Positions 1 through 8,787 of a DNA stretch of 64,000 bases are shown piece after piece; within the stretch, counting starts at the first letter, position 1, and each line of letters starts with the position of its first letter. The DNA comes from Verrucomicrobiales bacterium. Lineage in GTDB: Bacteria; Verrucomicrobiota; Verrucomicrobiia; Verrucomicrobiales; DEV007. The DNA is taken from contig JANQVJ010000040.1 of the NCBI GenBank assembly GCA_030730365.1, positions 85,155 to 149,154 on the forward strand. The letters run 5' to 3'. The notes beneath the pieces were generated by a model. That model was not told where the DNA came from and made no database searches. It saw only the letters and a program-made list of their open reading frames with translations. The translations under genes were made by a program, and so were the position numbers.

Positions 1-546
1 CCTAAGGCTTTCACTAACGCGTGGGCTCTGCTTTCGGGAGTGGAAAACAATCTCGGCTCGGTCCGCATCGAGATGCCGGGTGCGGCGATCTCGTCCGAGC
101 AGGGCCGCGAGGGCGAGGTCCAGGTCTACGTGGAGAATGAGTCATTCCGACCTGAGAGTGATCTCGAGGTCGACCAAGTCGTCGCGGGCGAGTTCTCTGT
201 CGCCGAGGCCAATCCAGGGCAGCAACTCGAGGCTAAGGGTGAGCTGCGAAGTTATCTTCTTCAGCTCTGGCCGACCCGGGCAGGAGAGGGGGACGAGGTC
301 GAGACTTCGCTGACCTTTGACCACCCTGTCGTCGGAGTGATTTTTTCGTCGGATCGCCTCGTCGGTTCCGACTCCTCGGTGGGTGCGCCCATTTCCCTTG
401 CGGGTGATATCTACAACCGCAATCGTGGGATGGACTCGGGCAATGACGAGATTCTTCTCAGCCAGGATCGACGCACCCTTAATCTGCGATTCAAAGGTGG
501 CGGTGCTCAGGCCGAACAGGTGCGGGTGCTCGTGGCCTTGAATTAG
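1..546 (+). CDS. Hypothetical secreted/structural protein, 5' end outside window (partial)
   Basis: Open frame from base 1 (PKAFTNAWALLSGVENN...) to TAG at 544-546; the GTG at 40 in the ORF track is probably internal. Confidence 0.6.
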   Translation, partial: PKAFTNAWALLSGVENNLGSVRIEMPGAAISSEQGREGEVQVYVENESFRPESDLEVDQVVAGEFSVAEANPGQQLEAKGELRSYLLQLWPTRAGEGDEVETSLTFDHPVVGVIFSSDRLVGSDSSVGAPISLAGDIYNRNRGMDSGNDEILLSQDRRTLNLRFKGGGAQAEQVRVLVALN

Positions 547-571
547 GAAATCAGGTAGGAAATCTTTACAT

Positions 572-711
572 GTGGAACGGGTCTCCAGGCCCGTTCATCG
601 CCGGCCGGGCAACGCGGGAAAGGGCCTGGAGCCCCGTTCTACTTCCCCGACAGCGGCTTCAGCCGCTCGTTCGCTACGCGGAGAGGCTCCGTCCTCAAGG
701 GCTGAAGCCCT
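572..711. repeat. Mosaic of palindromic repeat units (REP-like)
   Basis: Inverted repeat gtggaacgggtctccaggcccgttc (572-596) vs agggcctggagccccgttctac (621-642), followed by agcggct-tc-agccgct (652-667) and agggct-ga-agccct (698-711). Confidence 0.6.
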
Positions 712-1519
712 CACTCCAGCTCTCATCAGCCGGGCCCACGATCACGCGGATTGCCTCGGCTGCCGCAGCGAAGCCGAAAGTCCCTGTGACGGGAGTCGCC
801 GAACCAAATCCGGTGTCGCAATTAATCCGTCGCGACGCCCCGGGCTCGGGGTCTCTGCGGACACTGCCGTCGGCCCAGGGGAAACGCGCATTTTCCTCGC
901 TGTAGACCGTGCGCACCTGAAAGGGCTCGCGTGTCGCTTCGGGCGGGTAGCCGTAGTGCCTGCGCAACTCTTTGCGGACGAGGCGCAGTAATTTATCATT
1001 GCTCGCACCCGCGAGGTCGGCGACCCGGACAGCGGCAGGATTGCTTTTACCTCCGGCACCGCCAGACACAATGAGCGGGAGTGAGCGGTCGCGGCACGAG
1101 GCGATCAGGAGCGCCTTGAGCCTGGCATCATCAATGCCGTCGACAACGCAGTCGTAGCTGCGCGAGAGGAGCCGCTCGGCTGTCGCCTCGGTGAAAAAAG
1201 CGATCTCCTCGTGTATGGCGAGTTCGGGATTGATGAGCCGCAGTCGTTCCGCCATCGCCGAGACTTTCAAGCGGCCAATGTGGCCCGCGAGGGCGGGGAG
1301 CTGACGATTGATGTTCGTCACGCAGATTTCGTCCAGATCGATTAGGGTGAGTTCGCCGACTCCGCTGCGCGCGAGAGCTTCCGCCGTCCAAGATCCGACC
1401 CCGCCGATCCCGATCACCGCGACGTGGGCGCGATGGAGCTTCGGCAGCGCTGCCGCCCCGTAGAGCCGGGCGAGACCGGAAAAGCGATCGAGGTAGTCGG
1501 TGGAGAGGGGGGCGTTCAC
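695..1519 (-). CDS. tcdA: tRNA threonylcarbamoyladenosine dehydratase / ThiF-MoeB-HesA family E1-like protein
   Basis: Motifs VAVIGIGGVGSWTAEALARSGVGELTLIDLDEICVTNINRQ and CVVDGIDDARLKALLI. The 446-aa ORF is over-extended; GTG at 1519 (VNAPLSTDYLDRFSGLARLYG) is the likelier start. Confidence 0.9.
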   Translation of the reverse strand: MNAPLSTDYLDRFSGLARLYGAAALPKLHRAHVAVIGIGGVGSWTAEALARSGVGELTLIDLDEICVTNINRQLPALAGHIGRLKVSAMAERLRLINPELAIHEEIAFFTEATAERLLSRSYDCVVDGIDDARLKALLIASCRDRSLPLIVSGGAGGKSNPAAVRVADLAGASNDKLLRLVRKELRRHYGYPPEATREPFQVRTVYSEENARFPWADGSVRRDPEPGASRRINCDTGFGSATPVTGTFGFAAAAEAIRVIVGPADESWSEGFSP

Positions 1520-1600
1520 AGTCGGAGAGTCGATGAGGAAGGGCCACCTTGCGTTGGAGCCCCGTCCGTTGCAAGTTGGTGCGATGAGAAAATTGATCGC

Positions 1601-2041
1601 ATGAAGTGGCAGATCCTCGCCATCGGGAAACCTTCGCTCCGCTACGCCAAGGGGGGAGTCGAGGAATATCAGAAGCGTCTCACCCGCTACACCACCCTCG
1701 AGTTGCAGACCGACTGGAAAGACGCCGGCCAGGTCAAAAACAGCGAGACCCTGCTCGCCGCGAGCGAGGGGGCGGTGCGCATCGTTCTCGACGAGCGCGG
1801 CGAGACCTGGACCACCGCTGATCTTGTGAGCCGGGTCGAGGGCTGGCAGATGAATGCGGTGAAACGGGTCGCCATTCTCATCGGCGGCGCCGACGGGCAT
1901 ACCCCCGAGCTGCGGAGCAGCGCCGATCATGTCATCGCCCTGAGCGGGTTCACCCTGCAACACGAACTCGCCCTCGTTGTTTTGCTCGAACAGATCTACC
2001 GCGTCCACACGGTCCTGCGCGGAGAACCGTATCATCGTTAG
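1601..2041 (+). CDS. rlmH: 23S rRNA (pseudouridine1915-N3)-methyltransferase RlmH
   Basis: MKWQILAIGKPSLRYAKGGVEEYQKRL...ILIGGADGHTPELRSSAD...SGFTLQHELALVVLLEQIYRVHTVLRGEPYHR is characteristic of the SPOUT protein RlmH; start chosen at 1601 inside ORF 1424..2041. Confidence 0.95.
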   Translation: MKWQILAIGKPSLRYAKGGVEEYQKRLTRYTTLELQTDWKDAGQVKNSETLLAASEGAVRIVLDERGETWTTADLVSRVEGWQMNAVKRVAILIGGADGHTPELRSSADHVIALSGFTLQHELALVVLLEQIYRVHTVLRGEPYHR

Positions 2042-2156
2042 ACCCTTCCGCGAAGGCGCGTCAGGCAGAGTGGTTTATTTGCTTCCCCAAATCGGGCAAA
2101 TGAGTTAATTTTATAATTCTGATAGTTGGAATAATTAACACTACTTAATAAACCCC

Positions 2157-3737
2157 ATGCGACTCGCTCTTTTTCCCCGGATTCTCCCGGCTCTTCTCCT
2201 GCTCTTCGCTCCGGCTCTGACTTTAGCGGAGTCGCCTCAGGTGAAACCTGCCGAAACTCCCGCCAAACCCAACGCGCCAAAGGTCGGGAAGGACGAAAAA
2301 CCCGCCGAGGCAAAACCCAGGCCAGAGTCAACTCCGGCGGCTCTGACCCACTCGGTGAAGACTGAGTCCTTCGTGCAGAAGGTGAAAGTCAGTGGCACCG
2401 TCGAGAGCAGCCGCGAGACGCCGGTAGAGTTGAACCTTTTACGCTGGGCCGACCTCACCGTGATCCGTGCGGTTCCCCACGGCACGCAGGTGAAGGCGGG
2501 CGATCCGCTCATCGAGCTCGAGACGAAGGATCTCAGAAAGAAGATCGAAGAGACGAAGCTCGCGATGCCCGGAAAAGAAATCGAGCTGTCCGCCGCCGAG
2601 CTCGAGCTCGAGAGCGCGGAAAAGTCGACCCCCATTTCGCTCGCGAAATCGCTCCGTGACAAGATGCAGGCCGAGCAGGACCTCGCCCATTTCGAAGACG
2701 AGAGCCGTCCCATGCGTGAGCGCGGCGCGAAGGAGGACGTCAAAGGGGTCGTCGAAGCGCTCGCCTACGCCGAGGAAGAGCTCAATCAGTTGAAGAAAAT
2801 GTATGAGCAGGACGACCTCACCGAAGAGACCGAAGAGATCATCCTGCGACGTTCCGAGAACACCGTCGCGCGCTACCGATGGACGCTCGAACAGACCGAG
2901 GCCCGCACCGAACGGACCCTGAATACCCTTATTCCCCGGGAGCACGAGAGTCTCAAGACGAATCTCGAGCTTCAGCAGATCAACTGGCGCGCCGGCGAGA
3001 AGTCGATGCGCGAGGGCCTCGAGAAAAAGCGACTCGATACCGCCGCGAAGCGACGCGAGATGGATGAAGCGAAAAAAGCCCTCGCCGAGATGGAGGAAGA
3101 CCTCGCTGCGATGCGGGTGACCGCCGCGCATGACGGCATCGTCTACTACGGCATGAGCCAGCGCGGCAAATGGACGACCGCCTCCCTCGTCGATCGCAAG
3201 CTCATCCCTGGTGGCAAGCTGTCGATGCGTGAGATCGTCATGACCGTGGTCGATCCCGCTAAGGTGCAGGTCCGCCTAGCCCTCACCGAAGACCAGCTCA
3301 AGGATCTCGCCGAGGGTCAGAGCGGACCCCTGCATTTGAAATGGAAGCCCGACTTCAAATTCGAAGCGAGGGTGACATCCATCCTCTACGTGCCCTACTC
3401 CGACAACACCTTCGATGCGATCCTCAGCGTGAAGACGCCCGCCGACGCGCCCGCCCTTTTCCCCGGCATGACCGCGGACGCGGAGATCACTGTCTATGAG
3501 AAGAAGGACGCTCTCGTCATTCCCAAAGCCGCGGTGAAAAAAGAGGGAGAGAAAGAAATCGTCACCGGCGCCGACGGCAAAGCCATCACCGTGAAGACCG
3601 GGCGCAGCCAGGGGGATAAAGTTGAGATCCTCGAAGGCCTCAAAGTCGGTGATACGATCCGCCTGCCTGAGGCGAAGCCCGAGGTCAAATCCGAGGCGAA
3701 GCCCGAGGTCAAATCCGAGGCAAAATCTGAGGCATGA
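2157..3737 (+). CDS. Periplasmic adaptor (HlyD/RND membrane-fusion-like) protein with signal peptide and coiled coil
   Basis: Signal peptide; VKVSGTVESSRETPVEL...VPHGTQVKAGDPLIELETKDL barrel/lipoyl half motif, long charged helical middle, ...LFPGMTADAEITVYEKKDALVIPKAAV...VEILEGLKVGDTI. Confidence 0.8.
   Translation: MRLALFPRILPALLLLFAPALTLAESPQVKPAETPAKPNAPKVGKDEKPAEAKPRPESTPAALTHSVKTESFVQKVKVSGTVESSRETPVELNLLRWADLTVIRAVPHGTQVKAGDPLIELETKDLRKKIEETKLAMPGKEIELSAAELELESAEKSTPISLAKSLRDKMQAEQDLAHFEDESRPMRERGAKEDVKGVVEALAYAEEELNQLKKMYEQDDLTEETEEIILRRSENTVARYRWTLEQTEARTERTLNTLIPREHESLKTNLELQQINWRAGEKSMREGLEKKRLDTAAKRREMDEAKKALAEMEEDLAAMRVTAAHDGIVYYGMSQRGKWTTASLVDRKLIPGGKLSMREIVMTVVDPAKVQVRLALTEDQLKDLAEGQSGPLHLKWKPDFKFEARVTSILYVPYSDNTFDAILSVKTPADAPALFPGMTADAEITVYEKKDALVIPKAAVKKEGEKEIVTGADGKAITVKTGRSQGDKVEILEGLKVGDTIRLPEAKPEVKSEAKPEVKSEAKSEA
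3669..3734 (+). repeat. 24-bp in-frame tandem repeat (EAKPEVKS x2 plus partial)
   Basis: gaggcgaagcccgaggtcaaatcc at 3669-3692 and 3693-3716, then a degenerate partial copy. Confidence 0.9.
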
Positions 3738-4900
3738 TCTGCTCTCCCCGGCTGTTGTTAGCACTCACCGCGACGGGCCTGCTCGCCGCCGCGATGACCT
3801 GTCCCGCCGAAGAGGCGCCGCCGGTGAAGTCCATCGACGAGGCGATCGCGGCCGGGATCGATTTTCTCATCGCCGATCAGAACCCCAACGGCAGCTGGGG
3901 CTCCGCGCGCCAGACGAAGGGGCTCAATATCTACGCGCCCGTCCCCGGAGCCCACGATGCCTTTCGCGTAGCCGTGACCGCGATGGCGATCTCGGCCCTG
4001 TGCGACTCGGACCTCGCCGAAAAAGAGGGCCCCGCCCGCGCCGCCCTGCTAAAGGGGGAGACCTACCTGCTCGAGTCTCTCCCGACGGTGCGACGTGCCA
4101 CTGCCGATGCGATCTACAATGTCTGGACCCACGCCTACGGCATTCAGGCGCTCGCCGATCTCTATGTGAGGACCAACGACACGGAAAAACGCGCCCGCTA
4201 TGTTTCCCTGATCAATAATCAGCTCGAGCGCCTCTCGCGCTACGAGTCCGTCGACGGTGGCTGGGGCTACTACGATTTCCGCGTTGGTACGGCGCGGCCG
4301 TCGTCGAGCTCGATCAGCTTCACCTCGGCCACCTGCCTCGTCGCCATGCACGAGGTAAGGGAAATCGAGGGCGTCGAGCTGTCGCAGCCTGTCATCGACC
4401 GCGCCATTGCCTCGATCAACCGCCAGCGGAAGTCCGATCACAGCTACCTCTATGGCGAATATCTCAACGCCCGCCCGCTCTATGGCATCAACCGGCCGGC
4501 CGGCAGCCTCGGCCGCACTCAGGCCTGCAATCTCGCCCTGCGCATCTGGGGAGACGAGACCATCTCCGACGGGATCATGCTCGAGTGGCTGCAGCGGCTC
4601 GAGGACCGCAACGGCTGGCTCGACATCGGGCGCAAACGTCCCGTCCCCCACGAGGCATGGTTCGCGGTGGCGGGCTACTTTTTCTATTACGGACACTACT
4701 ACGCCGCTTGCGGGATCCATCTCCTGCCCGAAGGCGAACGCGAGGCCTCGCGCCGTCTCGTCGCCGATCTCATCGTGCCGCTGCAGGAAAAAGACGGCTC
4801 GTGGTGGGACTTCCCTTTTTACTCCTATCACCAGCCTTACGGCACCGCCTTCGCCGTCATGACGCTGGCCCGCTGTCGGGAGAACGACCTTTCTTTTTGA
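3734..4900 (+). CDS. Secreted prenyltransferase/squalene-cyclase-repeat-like alpha-alpha barrel protein
   Basis: Signal peptide; repeated motifs AIAAGIDFLIADQNPNGSWGS, YESVDGGWGYYDF, LEDRNGWLDIGRK, LQEKDGSWWDFPFYSYHQPYGTAFAVMTL; ATGA overlap with upstream gene. Confidence 0.75.
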   Translation: MICSPRLLLALTATGLLAAAMTCPAEEAPPVKSIDEAIAAGIDFLIADQNPNGSWGSARQTKGLNIYAPVPGAHDAFRVAVTAMAISALCDSDLAEKEGPARAALLKGETYLLESLPTVRRATADAIYNVWTHAYGIQALADLYVRTNDTEKRARYVSLINNQLERLSRYESVDGGWGYYDFRVGTARPSSSSISFTSATCLVAMHEVREIEGVELSQPVIDRAIASINRQRKSDHSYLYGEYLNARPLYGINRPAGSLGRTQACNLALRIWGDETISDGIMLEWLQRLEDRNGWLDIGRKRPVPHEAWFAVAGYFFYYGHYYAACGIHLLPEGEREASRRLVADLIVPLQEKDGSWWDFPFYSYHQPYGTAFAVMTLARCRENDLSF

Positions 4901-4924
4901 AAAAAGCAGGGCATTGCTTGTGCG

Positions 4925-5905
4925 ATGCAGACGAGTGACTTCGACTACGAGCTCCCTGACGAGCTCATCGCCCAGCACCCGCCCGAACAGCGCGGCGACT
5001 CCCGCATGCTTGTGGTCGATCGTGAAGGGGGAACGATTGCGCACCGGCGTTTCAGCGATTTCCCGGAGTATGTCAGGGCCGACGATCTCATTGTCCTCAA
5101 TGACACCCGCGTCGTCGCGGCCCGCTTTTTCTCTAACGACGGCTCTCAGGAGATCCTGCGGGTCGAGGCCCTCGGGGAGCGGCTCTGGAAATGTCTCGTC
5201 AAACCCGGGAAAAAGTTCAGGCCAGGGCGCACCATCGCGATCGGCGAATGCACCGGGACCGTCACCGCGATCTGCGAAGAGGGCGGCGAGCGTCTCATCG
5301 AGTTCGACTGCGCCCCCGATGAATCCGTCCACGGTCACCTCGCCCTGCCGCCCTACATCCATCGTCCCGACGCCGTCACCGACAAGGATCGCTACCAGAC
5401 CGTCTACGCCCGCGAGGCCGGAGCGATCGCCGCCCCCACCGCCGGACTCCATTTTTCAAAGGAAATGCTCGCGACCCTGCCCCATACCTTCGTCACCCTG
5501 CACGTCGGGATCGGGACCTTCCGGCCCGTCTCGAGCGATACGCTCTCGGGCCACCACATGCACAGCGAGCGTTATCAGCTCGACGCCGTCGCCGCCGCCG
5601 CGATCCGCGCGAGCGGGCGGACCATCGCGATTGGAACGACCGTCGTTCGCGTCCTCGAGACCTGCGCGCGCAAGGGGGGAGGGGAGCTCGTCGCCGGTCG
5701 CGGCGGGACCGATATCTTTATCTACCCGCCCTACGAGTTCCGCGCCGTCGACGCGCTCCTCACGAATTTCCACCTTCCCAAATCGACCCTGCTCATGCTC
5801 GTGAGCGCCCTCGCGGGGCGCGACCTCATCCTCGAAGCCTACCGGGAGGCGGTCAGGGAAAGGTATCGCTTCTTCAGCTACGGGGATTGCATGCTGATAA
5901 TTTGA
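4925..5905 (+). CDS. queA: S-adenosylmethionine:tRNA ribosyltransferase-isomerase
   Basis: FDYELPDELIAQHPPEQRGDSRMLVVDR...DRYQTVYAREAGAIAAPTAGLHFSKEML...HVGIGTFRPV...NFHLPKSTLLMLVSALAG. Confidence 0.97.
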   Translation: MQTSDFDYELPDELIAQHPPEQRGDSRMLVVDREGGTIAHRRFSDFPEYVRADDLIVLNDTRVVAARFFSNDGSQEILRVEALGERLWKCLVKPGKKFRPGRTIAIGECTGTVTAICEEGGERLIEFDCAPDESVHGHLALPPYIHRPDAVTDKDRYQTVYAREAGAIAAPTAGLHFSKEMLATLPHTFVTLHVGIGTFRPVSSDTLSGHHMHSERYQLDAVAAAAIRASGRTIAIGTTVVRVLETCARKGGGELVAGRGGTDIFIYPPYEFRAVDALLTNFHLPKSTLLMLVSALAGRDLILEAYREAVRERYRFFSYGDCMLII

Positions 5906-6024
5906 ACAGCTTTGCTGTGCAATTCTTGTTGTTTCCGGCGTAAAGTGACGCAAGATACGATGCTCACGAAACCGTTCGCCGCCATCCGGGATAACCCGGG
6001 GCTGGAGAGCCGAGCTGACCGCTC

Positions 6025-7695
6025 ATGTTCCACTTCCTATCGCAGAAGCGTCTTCAGAGCCGCGGGTTTTCCAGCGGACAGAAGAGGCGTAAGCTGAACG
6101 AGACTGCGATGTCCGAGATGATGCGGTCTGGCTGGCAGGTGAGCGGGCTGCTCTTCGCCACCTTCGCCGCCCTCGTATCCTTCTGGATTATCTTTTCCTC
6201 GAGCAGCGGATCCATCTTTGCCGGGAACCACCTCCAGACCTTCGTGGTGGTCACCGTCATCTCGGCGACGTTGGTGGTGCACTGGCACGTCAGCCTGCCC
6301 CACACCTTTCATCAGAACTCGCGCATCACCCTGATCCTTGTCGTCGTCCTCGCGCAGCTCATGCTGGTGAAGCTGAGCGAGTACATCGCGACGACCTTTG
6401 CGCCCGAGGGAGGCTTTCGCTTCCTCGTCGAACCCTATATCTTTGCCCCCATCATCGTCTCGCTCCTCGTGGGTCGGCGGCACGGGACCTTTGCGGTGGT
6501 CTACTCCAGTCTCTTCGGTGGCATGACCGTGGCAAAGGAGGAGGCTTTCCCCTTCATTATCTTCTCGATGATTTGCGGTTTCGTCGCGATCTTTCTCACG
6601 AACAAGGTCCGTCGGCGGAGCCGACTCGTCATGGCCGGCGCCTACTCGGGAGTGGCCTGCGTCCTCCTCGCCACCACTCTAGGTCTCATCCAGTGGCCCG
6701 TTTTCACCGCCGAGTTGAGCCAGTGGGAGATGGTTGGGAAACAGGTTCTCTCCGCCATCCTCGTCTCCTCCCTCACCGCCGTGCTCGTGAGCGGGCTCCT
6801 GCCGCTCATCGAGGCGACCTTTCGCATCACCACCGATGTCTCATGGATCGAGCTGGCCGATCTCAATCATCCGCTCCTCAAGCAAATGACGATTGAGGCA
6901 CCCGGGACCTATCACCACAGCCTTGTCGTCGCGACCCTTGCCGAGACTGCCGCTGAGGCGATCGGGGCCAGGGCGATTATGTGCCGCGTCTGCTCCTACT
7001 TCCACGATATCGGAAAGATGAAGAAACCCGCTTATTTCATTGAGAATATCGGGGACGGGAACAATCCGCACGACGACCTCACGCCCAATATGAGTGCGCT
7101 CGTCGTCATGGCGCATGTGAAAGATGGGGTCGACATGGCCATCAAGCACAAGATGAATGCCGAGATCGTAAATGTGATCATGGAGCATCACGGCAACTCC
7201 CTGATCCGCTTTTTCTACCACCGCGCCCTCAAGCAGCGCGACGAGATCAAAAAGCAGTTCGAAGAAGGCAAGGCACACGAGGAGGATGTTCCCGTAGTCA
7301 AAGAGGAGAGCTTCCGCTATGTCGGTCCGCGGCCGCGGACACGGGAGAGTGCCATCATCAGCCTCGCTGATGCGGTCGAGAGCGCCTCGCGCAGCCTCCA
7401 GAAGCCGACTCCGAAAAAAATCGACGAACTCATCGACGAGCTGTTTAAAGAACGCCTCAATGACGGGCAGCTCGACGACGCCGCCCTCACCCTCGCGGAT
7501 CTTGCGACGATCAAGAAGAGCTTTTCCACCACCCTTCGCAGCATGATGCACAGCCGCATCGAGTATCCCAAGCTTGAGGAAGGCGGCGAGAAACCGAAGT
7601 CCAGGTCAAAGGCCCGGACCGCCCGTCTCACCGGCCCTGCTCCGGGTGGCGCGGGTTCGAGCGGGACTGGTCCGGTGCATCCGCCCGCCGGTTAA
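6025..7695 (+). CDS. 7TM-HD family membrane phosphohydrolase (PgpH-like c-di-AMP phosphodiesterase family)
   Basis: Multiple TM segments then HDIG-type domain: LKQMTIEAPGTYHHSLVVATLAETAAEAIGARAIMCRVCSYFHDIGKMKKPAYFIENI...NPHDDLTPNMSALVVMAHVKDGVDMA...IMEHHGNSLIRFFY. Confidence 0.88.
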   Translation: MFHFLSQKRLQSRGFSSGQKRRKLNETAMSEMMRSGWQVSGLLFATFAALVSFWIIFSSSSGSIFAGNHLQTFVVVTVISATLVVHWHVSLPHTFHQNSRITLILVVVLAQLMLVKLSEYIATTFAPEGGFRFLVEPYIFAPIIVSLLVGRRHGTFAVVYSSLFGGMTVAKEEAFPFIIFSMICGFVAIFLTNKVRRRSRLVMAGAYSGVACVLLATTLGLIQWPVFTAELSQWEMVGKQVLSAILVSSLTAVLVSGLLPLIEATFRITTDVSWIELADLNHPLLKQMTIEAPGTYHHSLVVATLAETAAEAIGARAIMCRVCSYFHDIGKMKKPAYFIENIGDGNNPHDDLTPNMSALVVMAHVKDGVDMAIKHKMNAEIVNVIMEHHGNSLIRFFYHRALKQRDEIKKQFEEGKAHEEDVPVVKEESFRYVGPRPRTRESAIISLADAVESASRSLQKPTPKKIDELIDELFKERLNDGQLDDAALTLADLATIKKSFSTTLRSMMHSRIEYPKLEEGGEKPKSRSKARTARLTGPAPGGAGSSGTGPVHPPAG

Positions 7696-7736
7696 CGCAT
7701 CCGCCTGTGCGACCGCGAATTTTCACCTCCGCTCCC

Positions 7737-8210
7737 ATGTCCGTTTCCGCCCTGCCAAGGATCGAGATTTTTCCTCACATTGAATGTGGTGAGATCTCCC
7801 TCGATCAGCTTACTGCGCAAGCTCTCGCGGCCTTACCCAAGTGCCTCGCCTCGCGCGGGGGAGAAGAACCAGTTCTCGCGACGCTCGAAGAGGTCGAGGT
7901 AAGTCTCGTTTCAGACGAGGTCATCGCCGGCGTTCACGGCGAATTCATGGACGACCTGACTCCCACGGATGTGATTACTTTTCACCACGGCGAGATCCTC
8001 ATCAGCGTCGACACCGCCCGTCGCGAAGCGCCTGTGCATGGCCACACCGTGGCGGAGGAAACGCTTCTCTACCTCATTCACGGTCTGCTGCATCTGAACG
8101 GGCATACCGACCTGAACGAGCCTGACCGCTCCGCGATGCATCGCGCGCAGGAGGGCATCCTGAGACAAGTTTTGGCCGGAACGACGGAGGCCGCGACCAC
8201 TAACCAGTAA
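7737..8210 (+). CDS. ybeY: Endoribonuclease YbeY
   Basis: TPTDVITFHHGEILIS...LLYLIHGLLHLNGHTDLNEPDRSAMHRAQEGIL, zinc-binding HGxLHLxGH-type motif; follows the PgpH-like gene as in many bacteria. Confidence 0.92.
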   Translation: MSVSALPRIEIFPHIECGEISLDQLTAQALAALPKCLASRGGEEPVLATLEEVEVSLVSDEVIAGVHGEFMDDLTPTDVITFHHGEILISVDTARREAPVHGHTVAEETLLYLIHGLLHLNGHTDLNEPDRSAMHRAQEGILRQVLAGTTEAATTNQ

Positions 8211-8222
8211 AAGACAAAGACG

Positions 8223-8783
8223 ATGGAATGGTACTACGCAAAAAATGGACAACAGCTCGGCCCGGTCTCGCAGGAGTCTCTCCTCGGGATGTGCCAGAGC
8301 GGTGAAATCAAAGGAACGGACCTGGTCTGGAATGAGACCATGTCGGAATGGATGCCCCTGAGCTCCGCCCCCGGACTCCCGGGCGCAACACCGCCGGCGA
8401 GCTTCGATGGCTCGGCTGATTCACCACCGCCCTACAGCGGGCCTGCGGGCAGCTACTCGTCACCAGTCGGAGCAGCGCCCGCGACGACAGTGCTTTCCTC
8501 GCCCATGTCCTCCGGACAGGCTATGCCCCCGAATTATCTCTGGCAGTCCATCGTTTGCCTAGTCCTCTGCTGCTGGCCATTCGCCATCCCGGCGATCATT
8601 TTTGCGACCAAGGTGAGACCGGCCTACGAGTCCGGCGACTATGCGGGAGCGGTCGAAGCTTCGAAGAAAGCGAAGACCTGGTTCCTCGTCTCGCTGATCG
8701 TGGGCTTCATCGTCAATTCACTCTTCATTGTTCTCTCGATCCTGGCGGGAATGGCAGAGGCCGCCGGGACCATTCCGCAGTGA
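8223..8783 (+). CDS. GYF_2 (DUF4339) domain + CD225/dispanin-like two-TM protein
   Basis: N-term MEWYYAKNGQQLGPVSQESLLGMCQSGEIKGTDLVWNETMSEWMPLSS; C-term PPNYLWQSIVCLVLCCWPFAIPAIIFATKVRPAYESGDYAGAVEASKKAKTWFLVSLIVGF. Confidence 0.8.
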   Translation: MEWYYAKNGQQLGPVSQESLLGMCQSGEIKGTDLVWNETMSEWMPLSSAPGLPGATPPASFDGSADSPPPYSGPAGSYSSPVGAAPATTVLSSPMSSGQAMPPNYLWQSIVCLVLCCWPFAIPAIIFATKVRPAYESGDYAGAVEASKKAKTWFLVSLIVGFIVNSLFIVLSILAGMAEAAGTIPQ

Positions 8784-8787
8784 TCCT

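Noticed and set aside
695-2035. 446-aa TcdA ORF
   Set aside because: First ~170 residues are antisense to rlmH; the family domain begins at the GTG at 1519.
4049-5452. 467-aa minus-strand ORF
   Set aside because: Antisense to the squalene-cyclase-like gene and queA.
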